Below are positions 1 to 4,044 of a DNA stretch of 6,187 nucleotides, one piece after another (position 1 is the stretch's first letter; every line of letters begins with the position of its first letter). The notes beneath the pieces are model-generated. The model was not told the DNA's origin. It saw nothing but the letters and a program-made list of their open reading frames with translations, and searched no databases. The stretch comes from Thermoguttaceae bacterium. GTDB lineage: Bacteria; Planctomycetota; Planctomycetia; Pirellulales; Thermoguttaceae. The DNA lies in the NCBI GenBank assembly GCA_017549085.1, contig JAFYVO010000172.1:1-6187 (forward strand), in the 5' to 3' direction. Position numbers and translations under genes: made by a program.

Positions 1-1
1 C

Positions 2-1489
2 GCCGCGCGACGAACGCAAACCGCGTTCGCAAAAGACGTTGCGCAAGCGTCGGCCCCGTCGGTCGCGCCGACGACTCTCCCGACGCCCCCGACGTCCGCC
101 GTCGCTCCCGCTTCCGCCGCGCCTTCCCCAACGCCCGCGAACGAGCCGACCGCCGAAGTTCGCGAACTCCGTTTTGTTCCCGACGTCGACTCCCGCGACC
201 CGATCGCCGCGCTCGACGAGAGCGTCGCCGAAGAACGCCGCCGCGACGTTCTCGGTTGGTTGACCGGCAAGTCGAAATCAAACGCCGCCCGATCGAACGA
301 ACCGGAACGTTCGTCCGGCGAAACGCCGTCGTTGAAACCGACGCAAGAGATGAAAACGGCGCCGCGCCCCATTTCCCCCGAACCGCCTAAATCGCCCAAT
401 TTATCCGATTCGGCCCTTGTCGACGCGGCCAACGCCGCGCTCGACGAAGCGGCGGCCCTCGACGCGTTCCCGGAAGACCGCCCGACGTCGTCGACGGCCA
501 ATTTGGGAATCGGCGGAACCTCCGAATTTCGCAAATTCCCGCCCCTCGCGCCGAGCTTTTCCGCTCGCGGCGCCTCGTCTCCAACCTCCCCCCCCCAAAA
601 AACTTCCCCAACCGTCCAAACGCCGGAACCGACGTTCAAATCGGGAACGTTCGGCGGAACGCGGGATTTCGACGCGCCCGTCGCCGATAAAGCGCCCGAA
701 TCCCTCCATTCCCCCGGTCTTTCCAATTCAACGCAACCGAACGCCGATTCGCCGGACGCCGCGCCGTCAAAGTCGACGCAACCGCAATTTTTTAACGCCG
801 ACGACGTTGCGGAGCCCGCTCCGACAAACGCCGACCTCCGCGAACGCGTCGCCGCGAACAACGCCGGTCGCTTCCGTCCGAACGTTCCGCTCGAAAATCA
901 AGTCGCGTACAACGCCGCCGGCAAACCGGTCGTCCAAATCTGCCGCCGATATTTAGCGATGGAAGCGAAGGGCGGGCTTGCCGTTGTCGACCAACACGCG
1001 TTGCACGAACGGATCCTTTACGAACGCTTGAAAGCGAATTTTTCCGCCGGAAAACTTGACGCGCAACGTCTTCTCGTCCCGGAAGTCGTCGATTTGACGC
1101 CGACGGAACACCCGATCGCGCTTGAAAATAGAGAACTTTTTGCGAATTTAGGGATTTTAGTCGACGATTTCGGCGGCACAAGCGTCGTCGTCAACGGTTA
1201 TCCGGCGATTTTGCGCGCCGCGTCGCCGTCCGAAATTTTCCTCGCGGCTCTTGCGACGCTCCAACGGAATCGCGGAAAAATCGAACGCGCCGACCTTCTC
1301 GACGAGTCCCTTAAGCAGATGGCTTGCAAAGCGGCGATCAAAGCGGGGGATTCGCTCCGACCCGACGCGATCGTCGAGCTGATCGCCGCCGCGGAAGAAG
1401 AGTTGCAGTCGCACCACTGCCCGCACGGTCGTCCGTCGACCCTCGTTTTTTCTGTTCAGGAAATCGACAAGCTGTTCAAACGTCAATAA
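2..1489 (+). CDS. mutL: DNA mismatch repair protein MutL, 3' part (linker and complete endonuclease C-terminal domain)
   Basis: MutL couples mismatch recognition by MutS to downstream repair, and this subtype nicks the daughter strand itself. The frame is open from base 2, so the gene enters from the left; 495 residues are visible and the GHKL ATPase domain is outside. TTG at 260 lies inside this frame and is not a start. Roughly the first 300 visible residues are a Pro/Ser/Thr/Ala-rich, probably disordered linker. The dimerisation and endonuclease domain starts near 930. It carries the metal-binding motif DQHALHERILYE (989-1024, fitting DQHA-x2-E-x4-E), ACKAAIKAG (1322-1348), CPHGRP (1418-1435) and the terminal FKR (1475-1483). 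This set marks the nicking MutL of most bacteria, unlike E. coli MutL. QRLLVP (1064-1081) sits where B. subtilis MutL has its beta-clamp-binding QEMIVP. A C9A6 run lies at 588-602. The gene converges with murE. Confidence 0.96.
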   Translation, partial: AARRTQTAFAKDVAQASAPSVAPTTLPTPPTSAVAPASAAPSPTPANEPTAEVRELRFVPDVDSRDPIAALDESVAEERRRDVLGWLTGKSKSNAARSNEPERSSGETPSLKPTQEMKTAPRPISPEPPKSPNLSDSALVDAANAALDEAAALDAFPEDRPTSSTANLGIGGTSEFRKFPPLAPSFSARGASSPTSPPQKTSPTVQTPEPTFKSGTFGGTRDFDAPVADKAPESLHSPGLSNSTQPNADSPDAAPSKSTQPQFFNADDVAEPAPTNADLRERVAANNAGRFRPNVPLENQVAYNAAGKPVVQICRRYLAMEAKGGLAVVDQHALHERILYERLKANFSAGKLDAQRLLVPEVVDLTPTEHPIALENRELFANLGILVDDFGGTSVVVNGYPAILRAASPSEIFLAALATLQRNRGKIERADLLDESLKQMACKAAIKAGDSLRPDAIVELIAAAEEELQSHHCPHGRPSTLVFSVQEIDKLFKRQ

Positions 1490-1504
1490 ACGGCGCTAAA
1501 ATCC

Positions 1505-1536
1505 AACCGCGTCTTCCGCAAAGTCGACGCGGTTTT
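1505..1536 (+). terminator. Rho-independent terminator of mutL
   Basis: A perfect 9-bp inverted repeat pairs AACCGCGTC (1505-1513) with GACGCGGTT (1526-1534) around a 12-nt loop. The last bases of the 3' arm run into a T4 stretch at 1533-1536, and the following bases are also pyrimidine-rich. It begins 15 nt after the mutL stop codon, where an intrinsic terminator is expected. The U-tract is short, so efficiency may be modest. The 3' half (from 1517) closely resembles the start of the tandem repeat unit that follows. Confidence 0.7.
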
Positions 1537-1550
1537 CCATCTTTCTCGCC

Positions 1551-1880
1551 TGCAAACTCAACGCTATTTCGCGACTTCGCCCATTTCCCCCAACGCGCCT
1601 TACCACCCTTGCCCGCAAACTCAACACGCTTCCTCCGCTTCACTCATTTTCGCTAACACATTCTTTTGGTTTTACCCGCAAACTCAATACGGTTCCCCCA
1701 CTTCGCTCATTTCCGTTAACGCATTCTCTCGTTTTCACCCGCAAACTCAACGCGGTTTCTTCACTTCGCTCATTTTCGTTAACGCATTCTTTTGCTTTCC
1801 CCCGCAAACTCAACGCGGTTTTTCACTTCGCCCATTTTCGTCAACACGCGCCCTTGTTTTCGCCCGCAAACTTAACGCAA
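1551..1880. repeat. Tandem array of about 5.5 degenerate 63-bp units between convergent genes
   Basis: Units start at 1551, 1614, 1677, 1740 and 1803 (spacing 63, 63, 63, 63), with a last partial unit at 1865 (spacing 62). Each opens with a CGCAAACTCAACGCGGTTT-like segment, then a CACTTCGCTCATTTTCG-like core, then CGTTAACGCATTC and a T/C-rich tail. The units starting at 1677 and 1740 are closest, differing at about ten positions by eye. The first and last are most degenerate, as expected for an array that grew from its middle. A shortened relative begins at 1517 inside the mutL terminator. The array fills most of the 511-bp mutL-murE gap. No plus-strand gene with start and ribosome binding site is seen. 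Each complete unit carries a conserved minus-strand ATG followed by GCGAAGT-like sequence, but no Shine-Dalgarno. It is not CRISPR, since repeats abut with no unique spacers. Confidence 0.93.
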
Positions 1881-1907
1881 TCCCCCCTTCTTACCTCTTT
1901 ACAACGC

Positions 1908-1951
1908 AAAAACGGCGAACGCCTTGTCGACGCTCGCCGCTTTCTTATTTC
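1908..1951 (-). terminator. Probable bidirectional terminator, serving murE on the minus strand
   Basis: Read on the minus strand, CGGCGAGCG (1939-1931), a 9-nt loop and CGTTCGCCG (1921-1913) form a 9-bp stem with one G-U pair, followed directly by TTTTT (1912-1908). It lies about 60 nt past the murE stop codon, which is classical intrinsic-terminator geometry. On the plus strand the same stem is followed by CTTTCTTATTTCTTC (1940-1954), so it may also catch transcripts that pass the mutL hairpin and the repeat array. A shared terminator suits two converging genes. Confidence 0.75.
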
Positions 1952-1957
1952 TTCGTC

Positions 1958-1983
1958 GACGTTCGCGCTAAAAACGCGACGTC
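1958..1983. other. Inverted repeat just downstream of the murE stop codon
   Basis: GACGTTCGCG (1958-1967) pairs with CGCGACGTC (1975-1983), leaving one bulged T and a 7-nt loop CTAAAAA. The T tract falls in the loop on the minus strand rather than after the stem, so it is not a standard terminator by itself. It begins 17 nt after the murE stop and could protect the mRNA 3' end or assist the terminator at 1908-1939. Confidence 0.4.
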
Positions 1984-2000
1984 AATCAATTACCGCCGGA

Positions 2001-3539
2001 TTAATACCAATATTGTTCCAAACAGGGTTGGTTTTCATAAAGCCAATGGCGGATGAATTGACGGTCGGCGACGAAACTTTCGTCGACGTCGTCGAGCGTC
2101 GAAACGTCGTGTCCGACGACGAGAACGACGTCTTCCGGTCCGGCTTGCGACAACGCCCAAATAATCGCGTCTTTACGGTCGGCGATAACGCTCGCTTTTT
2201 CCGGATTTTTGAACCCGTGCAGCAAGTCGTCGAGCGCTTCTTGCGCTTGCGGCAAGTTCCCGCGAGTAACGGCGACCCAGTCGGCGGCCGATTCGGCGGC
2301 GCGTCCCATCAAAGGGCGTTTACTGCGGTCGGAATCGTTCGGCGCGCTCAACACGCAATAAATCGAACCGGTTCCGGCGACGCTTCGCAACGTTTCGATC
2401 GTTTCGTTCAGCGATTCCGGCGAACTCGCGCAGTCGAGATAAACGCCGAACGGTTGACCGCAGTCGATTTGCTCCATTCGCCCCGGAATATACTCGACGC
2501 GCTCGACGCCGCGAGCGATCGTTTTCAAGTCGATATCCCAAGCGACGCCTAAAGCCGCCGCCGTCAAGCAGTTGTAAATGTGTTCTTTCCCAACGATGCG
2601 CGAACGAACCGGCGCGCCGTCCGTTCCGGCGACAATGTAAAACGTTTGTTCGCCGCGTTGACGCTCGACCGGACGACCGGCGACGGCGCATTCGGTCGGC
2701 TGAATCCCGATCGTCAACGTCGGGCAGTTGATCAGGTGCAACGCCGCATCGGTAACGCGGTCGTCGACGTTGCAAATCGCGATCGCGTCTTTCTTCAAAT
2801 AGTCGAAAATGCGCATTTTAACGCGACGATATTGGTCGACGGTGCGGTGATAGTCGAGGTGGTCGCGGCGCAGATTCGTCAAGCAAACGGCGTCGAATTC
2901 GATTCCGTCCAAACGACGTTCGGCCAACGCGACCGACGACGCTTCGACGATCGCGCAACTGCAACCGTTGTCGACCATTCGCGCCAACAATTCGGCCAAC
3001 GCGGCGGGTTCCGGCGTCGTTTCGCTAAGGGGCGCCAATTTTTTCCCGTCGTAAACGCCAAGCGAACCGATCAGCCCGACCGAGCGTCCGGCTTCGGCCA
3101 ACATCCCGCCGATAATATACGACGCGGACGTTTTCCCGGCGGTTCCGGTAACGGCGATCGTCTTCAATTTGCGCGCCGGGAAGTCTTGGAACGCTTGGCA
3201 AGTTCGCGCCCAAACGGAACGCGGATCGTCGACGAAAACGACTTGGAACGCGCCGTCTTCAGTCGCGACGCCGCTCTTTTCAAGCGCGATCGTCAGTTTC
3301 GCTTCCCAATCTCCCTTCGCGACGACGGCGGCGACGGCCCCGTTGGCGGCGGCGGTCGTTATCGCGTCAAAAGCCGCTTTTTCGTCGGATTCTCGACAAA
3401 TGAAGAGCCCGTCGCGAAACGTTTCGCTCGCGGCGTCGCCGCAAGAGGCGATCGGCGTCTCGCGGTAAGGCGCGACGTTTTCCCCTTCGAGCAAGACGGC
3501 CAACGAAATCGGCGTTCCGTTTCTAGGTTGAATCGACAT
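2001..3539 (-). CDS. MurE-like Mur ligase (UDP-MurNAc-tripeptide synthetase family), divergent acceptor-binding motifs
   Basis: A 512-residue cytoplasmic ATP-dependent ligase of the Mur family. MurE adds the third peptide residue (meso-diaminopimelate or lysine) to UDP-MurNAc-L-Ala-D-Glu; the length is normal for MurE. An N-terminal UDP-binding domain (about 1-120) is recognisable but weak. The central ATPase domain has the P-loop TGTAGKT (131-137), ETTPEP (173-178), EASSVAL (199-205), TNLRRDHLDYH (221-231), the usually carbamylated lysine in VKMRIF (K241) and NVDD (257-260). The C-terminal domain has IPGRME (351-356) and DRSKRPLMG (404-412). Catalytic K136, E199, H227, N323, R354 and D369 are kept. 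Altered are EVSSH (His to Val), FNVYN (first Asn to His), YAHTP (now DCASSP), DNPR (now GNLPQ) and GKGHE (now VGHDV). The ATG at 3539 is chosen for its GAAGGA site; an upstream TTG at 3572 adds 11 residues without support. It may be the cell's MurE or a specialised paralogue. Confidence 0.88.
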   Translation of the reverse strand: MSIQPRNGTPISLAVLLEGENVAPYRETPIASCGDAASETFRDGLFICRESDEKAAFDAITTAAANGAVAAVVAKGDWEAKLTIALEKSGVATEDGAFQVVFVDDPRSVWARTCQAFQDFPARKLKTIAVTGTAGKTSASYIIGGMLAEAGRSVGLIGSLGVYDGKKLAPLSETTPEPAALAELLARMVDNGCSCAIVEASSVALAERRLDGIEFDAVCLTNLRRDHLDYHRTVDQYRRVKMRIFDYLKKDAIAICNVDDRVTDAALHLINCPTLTIGIQPTECAVAGRPVERQRGEQTFYIVAGTDGAPVRSRIVGKEHIYNCLTAAALGVAWDIDLKTIARGVERVEYIPGRMEQIDCGQPFGVYLDCASSPESLNETIETLRSVAGTGSIYCVLSAPNDSDRSKRPLMGRAAESAADWVAVTRGNLPQAQEALDDLLHGFKNPEKASVIADRKDAIIWALSQAGPEDVVLVVGHDVSTLDDVDESFVADRQFIRHWLYENQPCLEQYWY

Positions 3540-3548
3540 CTGCAAAAA

Positions 3549-3554
3549 TCCTTC
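3549..3554 (-). promoter_or_regulatory. Ribosome binding site of the MurE-like gene
   Basis: On the minus strand GAAGGA ends 9 nt before the ATG at 3539-3537, matching the 16S anti-Shine-Dalgarno at normal spacing. It decides the start in favour of this ATG over the in-frame TTG at 3572-3570. Confidence 0.75.
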
Positions 3555-3619
3555 GTCGTTGCGTCGGCTCAAACCGACAATTTCAAAAATTCGGCGCGCA
3601 AACTCGCGACCGTCTTTTC

Positions 3620-3642
3620 ATTATACGCAATTATACCGTCAA
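3620..3642 (-). promoter_or_regulatory. Two TATAAT boxes 10 bp apart upstream of the MurE-like gene
   Basis: Minus-strand TATAAT hexamers lie at 3635-3630 and 3625-3620, both perfect -10 matches in an otherwise GC-rich sequence. A start site would fall about 75-85 nt before the murE ATG. No good -35 sits 16-18 bp upstream of either box (GAATCG and GTCGAG are at those places). TTGACG (3642-3637) matches a -35 but is only 11 bp from the nearer-to-gene box and 1 bp from the other, so it does not make a normal promoter. The phased boxes, one helical turn apart, are the most likely local promoter for murE. Confidence 0.5.
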
Positions 3643-3756
3643 CTCGACGCCGCGATTCAGGTTTTGAGGCGATTTTCTCGATATTTTTTCAATTTTTCGC
3701 GCTCAACCGTTCGCTTGCGCTCGTCGCGCGCCGCGTCGCGTTAAATTAGGCGATTC

Positions 3757-3824
3757 GGAGAAACTCTACAACCGCGAACCTTTTCCTCGTTCGTTTTTCG
3801 CCCCCGAGGGCTTCGCGTTTCTCC
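3757..3824 (-). ncRNA. Putative structured leader or small RNA just downstream of a promoter
   Basis: Read on the minus strand, GGAGAAAC (3824-3817) can pair with GTTTCTCC (3764-3757). The stem continues after a one-sided bulge, with GCGAA against TTCGC (3778-3774). Inside, GCCC-TCGG-GGGC (3811-3800) can form a small hairpin, or CCTCG (3809-3805) can instead pair with CGAGG (3789-3785). These two inner folds exclude each other. The structure would start about 11 nt after the predicted transcription start of the promoter at 3841-3869. I do not recognise any known riboswitch, SRP RNA, 6S RNA or tmRNA core in it. It could be the 5' leader of the MurE-like mRNA, about 300 nt long from that promoter, or an independent small RNA. 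No T-tract follows the stem, so it is not a simple terminator. Evidence is pairing by eye only. Confidence 0.3.
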
Positions 3825-3840
3825 CCTCTTTTCGTCGAGC

Positions 3841-3869
3841 ATCATAAGAAAACGCGTCGCGGACGTCAA
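3841..3869 (-). promoter_or_regulatory. Strong sigma70-type promoter reading toward the MurE-like gene
   Basis: On the minus strand TTGACG (3869-3864) is followed by exactly 17 bp and then TATGAT (3846-3841). Each box matches its consensus at five of six positions with optimal spacing. A start site is expected near 3835. It lies outside any convincing gene, about 295 bp before the murE ATG, and leads straight into the foldable sequence at 3757-3824. Confidence 0.6.
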
Positions 3870-4017
3870 GACGAATTTTCCTCGTCCAACAAGAACGAGC
3901 CGCATTTTTTCGATATTTCCCCTTCGCGCGCCAAGCCGCCGCCCGCAAAATTCCCCCGATCAACCAACCTCCCCCGAACGCCGCGCTTCCCGCATTCCCC
4001 CCCGCTTAACATAACGC

Positions 4018-4044
4018 GACGCCGTCCGCCGCTTTCCCGGCGTC
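4018..4044 (-). terminator. Weak hairpin at the end of priA
   Basis: On the minus strand GACGCCG (4044-4038) pairs with CGGCGTC (4024-4018) around a 13-nt loop. The first arm begins within the priA stop codon. It is followed by GCGTTATGTTAAGC, which lacks a real T-tract, so intrinsic termination is doubtful; it may only stabilise the mRNA end. Confidence 0.35.

Larger units (their letters stand above)
3540..4042. other. 503-bp gap between priA and the MurE-like gene, no credible gene
   Basis: I find no open frame here with a good start, ribosome binding site and protein-like composition. The longest minus-strand candidate (3963-3766, 65 codons) begins with TTG, is rich in Arg, Lys and Ala, resembles nothing I know and contains a promoter. 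The gap instead holds regulatory DNA listed separately: a strong promoter at 3841-3869, a foldable leader at 3757-3824, TATAAT boxes at 3620-3635 and the murE ribosome binding site. C-rich runs on the plus strand (3971-3975 and 3997-4003) and A/T-rich patches around 3670-3700 have no function I can name. The size argues that priA and murE are separate transcription units although both read leftward. Confidence 0.6.

Noticed and set aside
260..262. TTG at 260 as the start of a short MutL-like protein
   Set aside because: The same frame is open back to base 2 with linker-like sequence, so the gene continues off the left edge. No convincing Shine-Dalgarno precedes it.
39..263. Plus-strand 74-codon open frame, Arg/Pro-rich
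   Set aside because: It overlaps mutL in another frame; its composition is the usual product of reading GC-rich coding DNA out of frame.
1551..1880. CRISPR array
   Set aside because: The 63-bp units are contiguous and diverge along their whole length. There are no short identical repeats alternating with unique spacers, and no cas genes.
1854..2552. Plus-strand 232-codon open frame
   Set aside because: It begins in the repeat and terminator region and continues antisense through the murE 3' end. It has no family resemblance and an Arg/Val-rich shadow composition.
3570..3572. TTG start giving the MurE-like protein 11 extra residues
   Set aside because: The ATG at 3539 has a GAAGGA site at 9-nt spacing; the TTG has none, and the extra residues do not extend any family motif.
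3635..3637. TTGACG (3642-3637) and the adjoining TATAAT (3635-3630) as one promoter
   Set aside because: The boxes are separated by only 1 bp, far from the 16-18 bp that RNA polymerase needs; the other box is 11 bp away.
2580..3749. Plus-strand 389-codon open frame antisense to the MurE-like gene
   Set aside because: Long antisense frames are common in stop-poor, GC-rich genes. The minus strand here encodes recognisable Mur motifs, while this frame has none.
3766..3963. Minus-strand 65-codon open frame between priA and murE
   Set aside because: TTG start, a Shine-Dalgarno too close to it, basic low-complexity composition, and a strong promoter lying inside it.
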